DNA of 64,000 nucleotides from the NCBI RefSeq assembly GCF_024756255.1, contig NZ_JANUHB010000004.1, positions 1 to 64,000 on the forward strand, given 5' to 3'. The stretch comes from Massilia agilis. Its GTDB lineage: Bacteria > Pseudomonadota > Gammaproteobacteria > Burkholderiales > Burkholderiaceae_D. Under the pieces are notes generated by a model, which saw only the letters and a list, made by a program, of their open reading frames with translations, did not search any database and was not told the DNA's origin. Below, one piece after another: positions 17,737 to 26,546 of this stretch (positions within the stretch are counted from its first letter, which is position 1; each line of letters opens with the position of its first letter). The translations under genes were made by a program, and so were the position numbers.

Positions 17737-19224
17737 ATGGCAACGCCAACATGGCACGACCGTGCCGCATCCCTGCAGATCGACGCCCGCGCCTTTATTG
17801 GCGGAAAACGGGTGGATTCCTGCACCGGCCAGCGCTTTGACTGTATCTCACCCATCGACGGGCGCAAGCTGGCCGAAGTGGCGCGTTGCGGCCCGCAGGA
17901 CGTGGACGCCGCGGTGGCGGCGGCCCGTGCCGCGTTCGAGGACCGGCGCTGGGCCGGCAAGGCGCCCGCCGAGCGCAAGGGCGTGCTGGTGCGCCTGGCC
18001 GACCTGATGCTCGCGCACCGCGACGAGCTGGCGCTGCTGGAAACGCTCGACATGGGTAAACCGATCCGCTACAGCCGTAGCGTGGACGTGCAGCTGGCCC
18101 AGAACTGCATCCGCTGGTACGGCGAGGCGATCGACAAGATCTACGACCAGATTGCGCCCAGCCCCGAGGACAGCCTGGCCCTGATCACGCGCGAGCCCGT
18201 CGGCGTGGTGGCCGCCATCATCCCGTGGAACTACCCGATGCTGATGGCCGCGTGGAAGATCGGCCCCGCGCTGGCCGCCGGCAACAGCCTGGTGCTCAAG
18301 CCCTCCGAAAAGGCGCCGCTGTCCTCGCTCAAGCTGGCCGAGCTGGCGCTGGAGGCCGGCGTGCCGCCCGGCGTGTTCAACGTGGTGCCCGGCTTTGGCG
18401 ACGAAGCGGGCCGCGCGCTCGGCCTGCACATGGACGTCGATTGCATCGCCTTCACCGGCTCCACCCGGGTGGGCAAAGAGATCATCCAGATGGCCGGCCA
18501 GTCCAACCTCAAGCGCGCCTGGACCGAGCTCGGCGGCAAGTCCGCCAACATCGTCTGCGCCGACTGCCCCGACCTGGACGCCGCCGTATCCAGCGCAATC
18601 GGTTCGATCTACTTCAACCAGGGCGAAAGCTGCAATGCGCCCTCGCGCCTGTTCGTGGAGGCGTCGATCAAGGATGCGTTCATGGAAAAGGCGCTGGCGC
18701 TGCTGCCCCGCTTTGCGCCGGGCGACCCGCTGGACGAAGCGACCGTCATGGGCGCCATCGTCGACCAGGCGCAGATGAAGACCGTGCTGGGCTACATCGA
18801 GTCCGGCAAGGAGGAGGGCGCACGGCTGCTGGCGGGCGGCCGCGCCGCGCGCCAGGACAGCGGCGGCCTGTACGTCGAGCCGACCCTGTTCGACGGCGTC
18901 GAGCAGCGCATGCGCATCGCGCGCGAGGAAATCTTCGGCCCGGTGCTGTCGGTGCTCAGCTTTACCGACGTGCGCGAGGCGGTACGCCAGGCCAACGCCA
19001 CGCCCTACGGACTGGCCGCTGCGGTCTGGACCGCCGACATGAGCCGCGCCATCCAGACCGCCCGCTCGCTGCGTGCCGGCACCGTGCACGTGAACCAGTA
19101 CGACAACGACGACATCACCGTGCCGTTCGGCGGCTACAAGCAGTCCGGCAACGGGCGCGACAAGTCGCTGCATGCGTTTGACAAGTACACCGAACTGAAG
19201 ACGACCTGGATCCAGATCGGGTAG
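17737..19224 (+). CDS. puuC: Aldehyde dehydrogenase, PuuC-like (gamma-glutamyl-gamma-aminobutyraldehyde dehydrogenase)
   Basis: NAD(P)-dependent dehydrogenase of 495 residues expected to oxidise gamma-glutamyl-gamma-aminobutyraldehyde to gamma-glutamyl-GABA. ATG 17737 is preceded by GGGAGGAG. Visible: the IIPWNYPM motif, GSTRVGKEI for the cofactor, Glu264 in ELGGKSANIV and the nucleophile Cys299 in GESCNAPSR. Length matches the PuuC/AldH family (495 in E. coli). It acts one step before PuuD, although the two genes are separated by other cluster members. Broad substrate range is common in the family, so aminobutyraldehyde or other aldehydes may also be used. Confidence 0.87.
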   Translation: MATPTWHDRAASLQIDARAFIGGKRVDSCTGQRFDCISPIDGRKLAEVARCGPQDVDAAVAAARAAFEDRRWAGKAPAERKGVLVRLADLMLAHRDELALLETLDMGKPIRYSRSVDVQLAQNCIRWYGEAIDKIYDQIAPSPEDSLALITREPVGVVAAIIPWNYPMLMAAWKIGPALAAGNSLVLKPSEKAPLSSLKLAELALEAGVPPGVFNVVPGFGDEAGRALGLHMDVDCIAFTGSTRVGKEIIQMAGQSNLKRAWTELGGKSANIVCADCPDLDAAVSSAIGSIYFNQGESCNAPSRLFVEASIKDAFMEKALALLPRFAPGDPLDEATVMGAIVDQAQMKTVLGYIESGKEEGARLLAGGRAARQDSGGLYVEPTLFDGVEQRMRIAREEIFGPVLSVLSFTDVREAVRQANATPYGLAAAVWTADMSRAIQTARSLRAGTVHVNQYDNDDITVPFGGYKQSGNGRDKSLHAFDKYTELKTTWIQIG

Positions 19225-19297
19225 CCGCTGTGCCGCAACGGCAACACTCAACCGGCGTTTGAGCTGGCTCAATAGACGAGCTTGCTCGGGGAACAAA

Positions 19298-19327
19298 ATG
19301 GCTGCTTCTTAACAGGAGAACAGCCAT
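19298..19327 (+). promoter_or_regulatory. Inverted repeat overlapping a start codon
   Basis: ATGGCTG (19298-19304) pairs with CAGCCAT (19321-19327), and TTCT inside can pair with AGAA. The ribosome-binding AGGAG lies in this stem-loop and the first two bases of the ATG at 19326 lie in the stem. Folding could reduce initiation of the following gene. Confidence 0.4.
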
Positions 19328-21200
19328 GGGATATACCTTTCGCGGAAGACTGTGCGGCCTGATATGCGACGACTGCCAGGAAGGGCTGGCGGGTGTGACG
19401 GTGAGGCTGTACCGCAACCAGGACCTGGAGACGGTCACCGCGCGCGTGGCCGCGCAGCCGAAGGACACGTTTGCCCTGCTGCCGGCTGCCGAGGCCGGGC
19501 AGAAGGCGGTGGCGCTGCTGGCCGAGGCCCAGGCCGACGCCGACGGCAACTTCAGCTTCCAGCTCGGCGAAAAGCAGAACTACCACGGCGAGGCGTTCGA
19601 GATCGACGTGCTCGTCACCGACGTGCCGGGCCACGCCGGCAAGCCGGAACGCGAGCCGCTGCAGTTTTCGATCACCACCCTTCAGCCGCGCTGGCGCCAG
19701 AACCAGGACGGCTACGTCGCCGTCTGGGATTACTGCCTGCCGCAACGCATCTGGTGCTACATCCGCAGCCTGTTCGGCGCCTGGACCATCTGTGGCCGCC
19801 TCACCACCTGCGCCGAGCCGCACCAGCCGATCGGCGGCGCCACGATCCGCGCCTACGACGCCGACTGGTGGCAGGACGACACGCTGGGCACGGCGGTGAC
19901 CGATGCCGCCGGCCGTTTTCGCATCGACTACACCAGCGCCAAGTTCCGCGTCACGCCGTTCTCGCCGCTGATCAACCTGGAATGGGTGGGCGGCCCGGAC
20001 GTGTACTTCACCGCAGAACTGGGCGGCATGGCGATCCTGACCGAAACCCAGCTCGACGGCCGCAAGCCGGGTCGCCAGAACGTGGGGCCCTGCCTGTGCG
20101 TCGATCTGTGCTCCGACCAGGTGCGCCCGGGCTCGGTCGAAACCACGCCGCACTGGCAACAGGTGGAAGTGTTCGACATCCATCCTTTCCCGTCCGCGAG
20201 CGGCTTTTCGGCCGAGGGCTACGCCGGGACCGCCGCCGAATCCTACGTGTTTGGCGGCGCCGTCACGCTGCGCGGCAATTGCCCGCTGCGCAATGCGGCC
20301 GACCTGGCGCACTCGGTCGAATACCGCTTCCTGATCGGCGAATGGAGCTGGCCGGGCGGCACCGAGGACCCGGCGGCGCTGCCCAGCATTCCCCCGGCAA
20401 CGATGAGCCCGGTCACCCAGCTGCTGCCGACCCACGTCGGCTACCTGTTCTACACCAACGCGCTCGGCATGGCCGATTCGGCGCCGGTCATCGTCGGCCC
20501 TGCGGACGTGGGCGCGGACGGCTGGATCAAGGTGGACGGCAAGGCGGTGGTGGTGGACATGCGCAATGGCACCAACGCGATTCGCTATGTGGAGACCGAC
20601 AAGTTCCTGCGCACCTTCGACCTGTTCATGCTCAACACGCCGGCCATCACCAGCGCGCATCCGCTGCGCATGCCGGGCGGGCTACCGCTGTCGCAGGCGG
20701 GCCGCGCGCTCACGAGCGCCGAGCGCGAGCCGGTGCGCCGCTACCGGTTGATGTTCGAAGCGCGCGACGCCACCTCGCTGGCCACACTGGCCAGCGACAC
20801 GCTGGGCGCAATCGTACTGGACAACACGCCGCCGGTGCTGGCGCTGGACCTGGAAGAGCTGCGCACCAATGCCTGCAATCCGGTGTCGGGCGAAAACGTG
20901 CACATCCTGTACACGATCGACCACCCGCACCTGCGCACGTTCAGCCTGACCATTGGCAACAACGGCGGACTGCTGCACCAGCCGCCGGAACTGCCGACGG
21001 CCAGCTTCGTGCCACCGCCGCCGCCCGCCAACTACCTGTTCAGGGGCGGCGCGGGCGGGCCGCACACGCCGGGCAACGACGGCGGGTTCAAGGTGGTGGT
21101 CAAGAACGACCCGCACTGCGCCTACCGCTGCGCGCTGTCGTACAAGACGCGGCACTACCTGGCCGATACGCACAGCATCGACAGGTTGTACTGCAAGTAG
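19326..21200 (+). CDS. Uncharacterised protein with two transthyretin-like domains
   Basis: I do not recognise a characterised homologue for this 624-residue protein. The first 130 residues (RGRLCGLICDDCQEGLAGVTVRLYR to ADADGNFSFQLG) and residues about 155-245 (WTICGRLTTCAEPHQPIGGATIRAYD to GRFRIDY) each look like a transthyretin or carboxypeptidase-regulatory beta-sandwich. The pattern is G-x-V, variable loop, then Td-x-x-G-x-F. Cysteine pairs mark both domain starts. The rest is beta-rich without an obvious catalytic motif. There is no signal peptide and no membrane segment. ATG 19326 has CAGGAG upstream. It sits between the PuuC-like and second PuuA-like genes. Its stop codon overlaps the start of a repeat element. 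Confidence 0.75.
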   Translation: MGYTFRGRLCGLICDDCQEGLAGVTVRLYRNQDLETVTARVAAQPKDTFALLPAAEAGQKAVALLAEAQADADGNFSFQLGEKQNYHGEAFEIDVLVTDVPGHAGKPEREPLQFSITTLQPRWRQNQDGYVAVWDYCLPQRIWCYIRSLFGAWTICGRLTTCAEPHQPIGGATIRAYDADWWQDDTLGTAVTDAAGRFRIDYTSAKFRVTPFSPLINLEWVGGPDVYFTAELGGMAILTETQLDGRKPGRQNVGPCLCVDLCSDQVRPGSVETTPHWQQVEVFDIHPFPSASGFSAEGYAGTAAESYVFGGAVTLRGNCPLRNAADLAHSVEYRFLIGEWSWPGGTEDPAALPSIPPATMSPVTQLLPTHVGYLFYTNALGMADSAPVIVGPADVGADGWIKVDGKAVVVDMRNGTNAIRYVETDKFLRTFDLFMLNTPAITSAHPLRMPGGLPLSQAGRALTSAEREPVRRYRLMFEARDATSLATLASDTLGAIVLDNTPPVLALDLEELRTNACNPVSGENVHILYTIDHPHLRTFSLTIGNNGGLLHQPPELPTASFVPPPPPANYLFRGGAGGPHTPGNDGGFKVVVKNDPHCAYRCALSYKTRHYLADTHSIDRLYCK

Positions 21201-21473
21201 GGTGGGCAGATTCTGCCCACGCGTTCAGCAAGGGCATGCATGGACGCGCCAGTGTTCTCTGAGATACCCACGCGTTCAGCCAGGGCGTGCATGGACGCGC
21301 CAGTGTTCTCTGAGATACCCACGCGTTCAGCCAGGGCGTGCATGGACGCGCCAGTGTTCTCGGAGATACCCACGCGTTCGCCCACAGCACGCGAGGACGC
21401 ATCACTGGCAGAACCTGAGCGTTCCGGCATGCACCGGTTGAACGCGTGGGCGGGAGACCCGCCCACCCTACGC
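21197..21473. repeat. Composite repeat: inverted REP-like ends around a 51-bp tandem array
   Basis: This fills most of the 343-base gap at 21201-21543. A family 1 element (GTAGGGTGGGC at 21197) and an inverted one (TTGAACGCGTGGGC to GCCCACCCTAC, ending 21473) flank about three copies of a 51-base unit. Successive GCGTTCAG or GCGTTCG starts lie at 21221, 21272, 21323 and 21374. The copies are nearly identical. Each unit carries the CCCACGCGTTC end of the REP element, so the array seems to have grown from a REP end. No gene is seen in it. Confidence 0.85.
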
Positions 21474-21543
21474 ACACCTTCCGCGCGCGGGCCGCCATCT
21501 GCCGGTGCTATAGTCGCCCCTTCGGCAGCGGCCGGGGAGAGCG

Positions 21544-22881
21544 ATGAGTGACGGCATGCGCGAATTTCTGCGCGAACATGGCATCCACGAAGTCGAGTGC
21601 GTGATCACGGACATGACCGGCATCGCGCGCGGCAAGATCCTGCCCAAGGACCTGTTCCTCGGCGCCGACCACATGCGCCTGCCCAAGAGCGTGCTGCTCA
21701 ATACCGTCAACGGCGAGCAGCCCAACAACGCCCCGTACGTCGGCGATACCGATCCGGACATGGTGTGCATGCCCGACCCCGCCACCATTCGCGTGGTGCC
21801 GTGGGCCGCCGAGTCGGTGGCGCTGGTCATCCACGATTGCCAGAACTTCGACGGCAGCCCGGTCTCCCTGGCGCCGCGCAACGTGCTGCGCCGCGTGCTG
21901 GCGTGCTATGCCGAGCGCGGTTGGAAGCCGGTGGTGGCGCCCGAAATGGAGTTTTACCTCGTCGCCCGCAACGCCAATCCGCACGAGCCCCTGATGCCGC
22001 CGATGGGCAGGAGCGGCATGATCGAGCTCGGGCGGCAGTCGTACTCCATTGATGCGGTCAACGACTTCGATCCGTTTTTCCTGGAACTGTCGGCGTTCTG
22101 CAAGGAGCACGAACTGGGCGTGGAGACCCTGATCCACGAGGCCGGCGCCGGGCAGATGGAAATCAACTTTGCGCACGGCGACGCGCTGGAACTGGCCGAC
22201 CGCGCCTTCCTGTTCAAGCGCGCGGTGCGCGAGACGGCGCTGCGGCACGGCATCTTCGCCACCTTCATGGCCAAGCCGATGGAAACCGAGCCGGGCAGTG
22301 CGATGCATGTGCACCAGAGCGTGGTGGACGTGCACAGCGGATCGAACATCTTCACCAACCCGGACGGCAGCGAGAGCGCGCTGTTCTTCAGTTTCATCGC
22401 CGGGCTCGAGAAGTACGTGCCGTCGGCGCTGGTGATGTTCGCGCCCCACGTCAACTCGTACCGGCGGCTGTCGCGCTTCCAGTCCGCCCCCACCAATGTG
22501 CACTGGGGCTACGACAACCGCACCTGCGGCATCCGCATTCCCAACTCCACGCCAGAAAACCGGCGCGTGGAGAACCGCGTGCCCGGGGTGGACGTCAATC
22601 CCTACCTGGCGATGGCCGCCACCCTGAGCTGCGGCTTTCTGGGCATGGTCGAAGGGCTGCGGCCGTCCGCGCCAACGGCCGAGAGCGCCGAGCAGGTGCA
22701 CGATGGCCTGCCGCGCAACCTGGAAGACGCGATCCTGCGCATGCGCCAGTGCCGGCCGCTGGGCCAGATGCTCGGCGAGCTCTTCGTGCAGGCGTTCTGC
22801 GAGGTCAAGGAGCTGGAGTTCGCGACCTTCAGCCGGGTGATCAGCTCGTGGGAGCGCGAGCACCTGATGCTGCTGGTGTGA
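21544..22881 (+). CDS. Glutamine synthetase-family gamma-glutamylpolyamine synthetase (PuuA-like, copy 2)
   Basis: Ligase of 445 residues, clearly paralogous to the one at 11.9 kb. Shared segments include DMTGIARGKILPKD, VVAPEMEFYLVARN, GAGQMEINFAHGD and MAKPMETEPGSAMHVHQSVVD. ATG 21544 has GGGGAGAG just upstream. The two copies differ throughout, so the duplication is old. They may act on different amines (putrescine, spermidine, ethanolamine-like substrates), as seen among glutamine synthetase-like enzymes in other bacteria. Its promoter would have to lie in or after the composite repeat that precedes it. It converges with the histidine kinase gene. Confidence 0.88.
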   Translation: MSDGMREFLREHGIHEVECVITDMTGIARGKILPKDLFLGADHMRLPKSVLLNTVNGEQPNNAPYVGDTDPDMVCMPDPATIRVVPWAAESVALVIHDCQNFDGSPVSLAPRNVLRRVLACYAERGWKPVVAPEMEFYLVARNANPHEPLMPPMGRSGMIELGRQSYSIDAVNDFDPFFLELSAFCKEHELGVETLIHEAGAGQMEINFAHGDALELADRAFLFKRAVRETALRHGIFATFMAKPMETEPGSAMHVHQSVVDVHSGSNIFTNPDGSESALFFSFIAGLEKYVPSALVMFAPHVNSYRRLSRFQSAPTNVHWGYDNRTCGIRIPNSTPENRRVENRVPGVDVNPYLAMAATLSCGFLGMVEGLRPSAPTAESAEQVHDGLPRNLEDAILRMRQCRPLGQMLGELFVQAFCEVKELEFATFSRVISSWEREHLMLLV

Positions 22882-22931
22882 TTGTTTGCGCGCGCCGGGG
22901 GCCATGGACAAGTCGCGTTGCCACAGGCTCC

Positions 22932-22964
22932 GCATGGGTCCCGGCTTGCGCCGGGACGACGATG
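22932..22964. repeat. REP-like element, family 2 (single copy)
   Basis: GCATGGGTCCCGGC, TTGC, then GCCGGGACGACG forms a palindrome. It is the same family as the pair near 54.0 kb. It sits between the convergent second puuA-like and histidine kinase genes, just before the kinase stop codon. Confidence 0.7.
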
Positions 22965-22965
22965 C

Positions 22966-24555
22966 TCAGGCCGACGGCAGGGTGATGGTCAGCCGCGTCA
23001 CACCGTCGCCGGTGTCCATCGTGGCGTCGCCGCCCTGCACCTCGGCCATCAGGCGGATCGAATAGGTCCCCAGGCCGTGGCCGCCGACCTTCTCGGACGG
23101 CGCGTATTTGTCGAAGAAGTGCCCGCGCATCGCCGCCGGCACTTCGCCCTGGTTTTCAATCACCACGTGCAAAGAGCCGTAGCCGGGCGCGAACTCCACC
23201 GTCACGGCGGCGCCGTCGGGAGAAGCCTCGGCCGCATTCTTCAGTGCGTTGTTGAACAGCGAGTAGCACAGCATCGGCTCGCCCAGGCAGCGCACGTCGG
23301 CCGGCATGTTCGATACCTTGACCGTGAGTGCACGCGCGCCGAACGCCAGCTCGGTCTGGCGCGCGACCTTGTCCAGCAGCGCAACGAGGTCGAAGGACTC
23401 CAGCCGCGGCTGGTACTGGCCCTGCTCCATCTTGTACACGTCGAGCGTGCGGTTGATCATCTCGAGTGCGTTGCCGGCAGCCTGCTCGATCATGCGCGCG
23501 CTCTCGCGCTGGGCATCGGTCAGCTCGCTGCCAAGCAGCGCCTGGGCGCCGTGCAGCGCGACCGCGATCGGGCTTTTCAGGTCGTGCCGCGTCATGCGCT
23601 CGACGTCCTCGCGCAGGTGCGCGTTTTCCACCAGCAGGTCGTTCTGGCGCTTCAGGTCGGCCATCGCGGTGGCAAGCGTCAGGTGCGCCGACAGCCGCGC
23701 CTTGAGGATGGTCGGGTCGGCCGGCTTGGAGACGTAGTCCACCGCGCCCAGCTTCAGGCCCGCCACCACGTCCTCCACGCCGTCGCGCGCGGACAGGAAG
23801 ATGATCGGGATATTGGCCGTCTTGGGGTTGGCCTTGAGCTGGCGGCACACTTCAAAGCCATCCATCACCGGCATCATGATGTCGAGCAGGATCAGGTCAA
23901 CGTGGAAGGCGTTGGCGATCTCCAGCGCCTTCTTGCCGTTGATGGCAACCTTGATCGCATATTCGTCCTTGAGCGCGCCGGCCAGCACCTCGATGTTGGT
24001 GGCAATGTCGTCCACGATCAGCACCGTGCACTTGCGCAAGCGCTCGGCGATCGGCGGCTCCAGGCCGATCACGTCGGTCGCCGCCGCGCCATCGGGCTTG
24101 GCGGCGGGGCGGGCCAGCACGGCCGGGGCCGCGGGCGCAGCCGGCGCCACCAGCTGGGCCGCCGGGCCGCCTTCGAGCATCGGGCCGACCATGGCCATGA
24201 ACTTGCTGGCGAAGCTGTGCACCGTGAACGGCTTGATCATGTACGCGTTCACGCCCGCCGCCAGCGCGGTGCGCACCGAGGCCGGGTTGGCTTCGGCAGT
24301 GAGCATCATGAACGGGGTGTCGGCATACTGCGCGTCGCGCCGCATCCACTTGAGCAGGTCGATGCCGCTCATCACCGGCATGCCCCAGTCGCCGATCACC
24401 ACGTCGATGCGCTGCTTGAGCATCACGTCCTGCGCGGCCTTGCCGTTGTCGGCCTGGAACACGTTGACGAAGCCCAGTTCGGCCAGCACCTGGCGCACCG
24501 CGGTACGGATCAGCAGGTAATCGTCGACGATGAGGATGGCGGCGGACTTGTCCAT
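22966..24555 (-). CDS. Hybrid response regulator/histidine kinase (REC-REC-HisKA-HATPase)
   Basis: Soluble signalling protein of 529 residues with no membrane segment. The first receiver domain (about 5-125) has VVIGDWGMPVMSG at the phosphorylation site and a conserved Lys in MIKPF. An Ala/Pro linker follows. The second receiver (about 150-270) has LILLDIMMPVMDG and the YVSKPAD lysine. Then come a coiled coil, the HDLKSP histidine box and an HATPase domain with N-box NNALKNAAEAS and G-box GHGLGTYS. ATG 24555 gives MDKSAAILIVDD; the upstream in-frame start lacks support. Input probably comes by phosphotransfer or from an upstream kinase, which is not in the window. Target unknown. Confidence 0.9.
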   Translation of the reverse strand: MDKSAAILIVDDYLLIRTAVRQVLAELGFVNVFQADNGKAAQDVMLKQRIDVVIGDWGMPVMSGIDLLKWMRRDAQYADTPFMMLTAEANPASVRTALAAGVNAYMIKPFTVHSFASKFMAMVGPMLEGGPAAQLVAPAAPAAPAVLARPAAKPDGAAATDVIGLEPPIAERLRKCTVLIVDDIATNIEVLAGALKDEYAIKVAINGKKALEIANAFHVDLILLDIMMPVMDGFEVCRQLKANPKTANIPIIFLSARDGVEDVVAGLKLGAVDYVSKPADPTILKARLSAHLTLATAMADLKRQNDLLVENAHLREDVERMTRHDLKSPIAVALHGAQALLGSELTDAQRESARMIEQAAGNALEMINRTLDVYKMEQGQYQPRLESFDLVALLDKVARQTELAFGARALTVKVSNMPADVRCLGEPMLCYSLFNNALKNAAEASPDGAAVTVEFAPGYGSLHVVIENQGEVPAAMRGHFFDKYAPSEKVGGHGLGTYSIRLMAEVQGGDATMDTGDGVTRLTITLPSA

Positions 24556-24645
24556 GGGGAAATGCTTTCGAGAAAGTTTCCGCCAGTGTAACAAACTACG
24601 CACCAGTCAGGAGGCCCGGACGGCGCGTCGCAACAACAGTGTTGT

Positions 24646-25152
24646 TTAGCCGTAGTGGGCCAGTACGTCGTAGGTACCGCGGCGCGAGGCGACCAGCGCA
24701 TAGCCCGAGATATCCCAGGCCAGCAGTGGCGCCGGCGGGGGCAGGGCCGCACGGCCGGCGCGGCGCGCCATGGTCACGTGCGGCCGGTAGGCGCGCGGCT
24801 CAAGGGGCAGTCCGAGCGACAGCAGGGCGGCCGCCAGGTCTTCGTGCAGGCGCAGCAGTTCGGGTGGTTCGGCATGCGGCTCGATCACCGCAATGCCGCC
24901 GGGCCAGATCTTCGGCTTACCCAGCTCGAGCTGGAACGGGGCGAGGGGAACCGCCAGCCCTTCGACCAGCTCCGGCACCCGCTCGCCCGGCTGGTTGCCC
25001 AGGAAGTGCAGCGTCATGTGCAGCTTGTCGGTCGATACCGGGGCGGCGCCAGCCGGCCAGGTCCAGGCGTCGCGCCACGCGCGCAGCGCCTCGCGGATGG
25101 CCGGGTCTGGCCAGAGCGCGAGGAACAGGCGGGTGGTGGCGGGACGCTCCAT
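24646..25152 (-). CDS. thpR: RNA 2',3'-cyclic phosphodiesterase (ThpR/LigT family)
   Basis: Small 2H phosphoesterase of 168 residues. The two catalytic HxTx motifs are HMTL at His45 and HVTM at His125, in the expected bilobal arrangement. Family members hydrolyse RNA 2',3'-cyclic phosphates and can ligate 2'-5' tRNA halves in vitro. ATG 25152 (MERPATTRLFLALWP) fits the family start; the longer frame overlaps panB. It lies 16 bases after panB, likely in the same transcript. Confidence 0.88.
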   Translation of the reverse strand: MERPATTRLFLALWPDPAIREALRAWRDAWTWPAGAAPVSTDKLHMTLHFLGNQPGERVPELVEGLAVPLAPFQLELGKPKIWPGGIAVIEPHAEPPELLRLHEDLAAALLSLGLPLEPRAYRPHVTMARRAGRAALPPPAPLLAWDISGYALVASRRGTYDVLAHYG

Positions 25153-25168
25153 GCCTGGCCCCGTGGGC

Positions 25169-26026
25169 TTAGAAGCAGTGCTCCTGGGCCGGGAAGCTGC
25201 CGTCCCTGACGGCGGCAACGTAAGCCTGCACCGCGCCTTCGATCGTGGTCTGGCCTTCCATGAAGTTCTTCACGAAGCGCGCCTTGCGGCCGGGGAACAC
25301 GCCCAGCATGTCGTGCATCACCAGCACCTGGCCCGAGCAATCGGGACCGGCGCCGATGCCGATGGTCGGGATGGCCAGCATCTCGGTGACTTCCTTGCCG
25401 AGCCCGGTCGGGATGGCTTCCAGCACCACCAGCGTGGCGCCGGCTTCCTGCAGGGCCAGCGCGTCGCGCTTGAGTCGCTCGGCCGATTCCTCGGTCTTGC
25501 CCTGCACCTTGTAGCCGCCCAGCTGGTGCACGAACTGCGGGGTCAGGCCCAGGTGCGCACACACGGGCACGCCGCGCTCGGTCAGGAAGCGGACGGTCGG
25601 GACCAGCCAGGAGCCGCCCTCGATCTTGACCATGTGCGCGCCGGCCTGCATCAGGATGACGGCGTTGGCCAGCGCCTGCTCGGGCGTGCCGTAGCTGCCG
25701 AACGGCATGTCGGCCAGCACCAGCGCGTTCTTGTTGCCGCGCGCCACGGAGGAGGTGTGGTAGGCGACGTCGGCCACTGTCACCGGCAGGGTGGAGTCGT
25801 AGCCGGCGCACACCATGCCGAGGGAGTCGCCGATCAGCAGCACTTCCACGCCGCAACGGTCCATCAGGGAGGCGAAGCTGGCGTCGTAGCAGGTCAGCAT
25901 GCTGATCTTGTAGCCGGCCGACCGCATTGCCTGCAATGCCGGGACGGTCACGGCCTTGGCCACCGGCTGGACCGGCGCCGGGGTCTCGCCGCCACTCATG
26001 TCCTTACCCTGCAGATATCCGCTCAT
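25169..26026 (-). CDS. panB: 3-methyl-2-oxobutanoate hydroxymethyltransferase
   Basis: Enzyme of 285 residues for the first committed step of pantothenate (coenzyme A) synthesis, transferring a hydroxymethyl group from methylene-tetrahydrofolate to alpha-ketoisovalerate. Recognised by [26 protein letters not shown] (metal-binding Asp), [13 protein letters not shown], the [10 protein letters not shown] strand and [20 protein letters not shown]. The N-terminal 25 residues before [10 protein letters not shown] are longer than usual and of low complexity. ATG 26026 has GAAGGAT upstream. panC is not adjacent. Its folate cofactor links it loosely to folK nearby. Confidence 0.95.
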   Translation of the reverse strand: MSGYLQGKDMSGGETPAPVQPVAKAVTVPALQAMRSAGYKISMLTCYDASFASLMDRCGVEVLLIGDSLGMVCAGYDSTLPVTVADVAYHTSSVARGNKNALVLADMPFGSYGTPEQALANAVILMQAGAHMVKIEGGSWLVPTVRFLTERGVPVCAHLGLTPQFVHQLGGYKVQGKTEESAERLKRDALALQEAGATLVVLEAIPTGLGKEVTEMLAIPTIGIGAGPDCSGQVLVMHDMLGVFPGRKARFVKNFMEGQTTIEGAVQAYVAAVRDGSFPAQEHCF

Positions 26027-26052
26027 AGTTATCCTTCACAAATCAAAAAAAC

Positions 26053-26158
26053 GGTAGGGTGGGCAGGTCTCCTGCCCACGCGTCCGACGAAAGAACGTGC
26101 TGCCACGACGGTATTAACGCTGGTTGAACGCGTGGGCAGGAGGACCTGCCCACCCTAC
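26053..26158. repeat. Inverted pair of REP-like elements (family 1)
   Basis: GTAGGGTGGGCAGG to CCTGCCCACGCGTCCG starts at 26053. The inverse, GTTGAACGCGTGGGCAGG to CCTGCCCACCCTAC, spans 26123-26158. Together they fill most of the 170 bases between the DUF486 gene and panB and may separate their transcripts. Confidence 0.85.
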
Positions 26159-26196
26159 GAGTTTAATGCCGCCGCAGAAATCCTGCCGCGGACCGG

Positions 26197-26544
26197 TCAA
26201 GCACGGAAGATGAAGTAGACCGCGCCCATCAGGCACAGCCCCGCCCACACGTAGTCGAGCTTGAACGGCTGGTCCATGTACAGCATGGCAAACGGCACGA
26301 ACACCGTCAGTGCAATCACCTCCTGCATGATCTTCAGCTGGGCCACGCTGTACTGCGTATTGCCGATGCGGTTGGCCGGCACTTGCAGCAGGTATTCGAA
26401 CAGCGCGATCCCCCAGCTCACCAGCGCGGCAATCCACCAGGCGCGGTTGTGCAGGTTCTTCAGGTGCCCGTACCAGGCATAGGTCATGAAAACGTTGGAA
26501 AGAACCAGCAGGCCGCCGGTCTGGACAATTACGGGAATCTGCAT
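26197..26544 (-). CDS. DMT-superfamily small membrane protein (DUF486)
   Basis: Protein of 115 residues with four predicted membrane helices, matching the DUF486 family by WYGHLKN, WGIALFEYLLQVPANRIG and the C-terminal GLCLMGAVYFIFRA. Family members are compact drug/metabolite-transporter-like proteins without a proven substrate. The gene starts two bases after the folK stop, so it is translationally coupled to it. Nothing in the sequence suggests a specific role. Confidence 0.88.
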   Translation of the reverse strand: MQIPVIVQTGGLLVLSNVFMTYAWYGHLKNLHNRAWWIAALVSWGIALFEYLLQVPANRIGNTQYSVAQLKIMQEVIALTVFVPFAMLYMDQPFKLDYVWAGLCLMGAVYFIFRA

Positions 26545-26546
26545 CT

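Noticed and set aside
21219..21430. CRISPR-like array at the 51-bp repeats
   Set aside because: There are no unique spacers between repeats; the units are directly adjacent, and no cas genes are present.
24629..24646. AACAAC/GTTGTT hairpin after thpR as terminator
   Set aside because: Only six base pairs, AT-rich, and no T-run follows on the minus strand.
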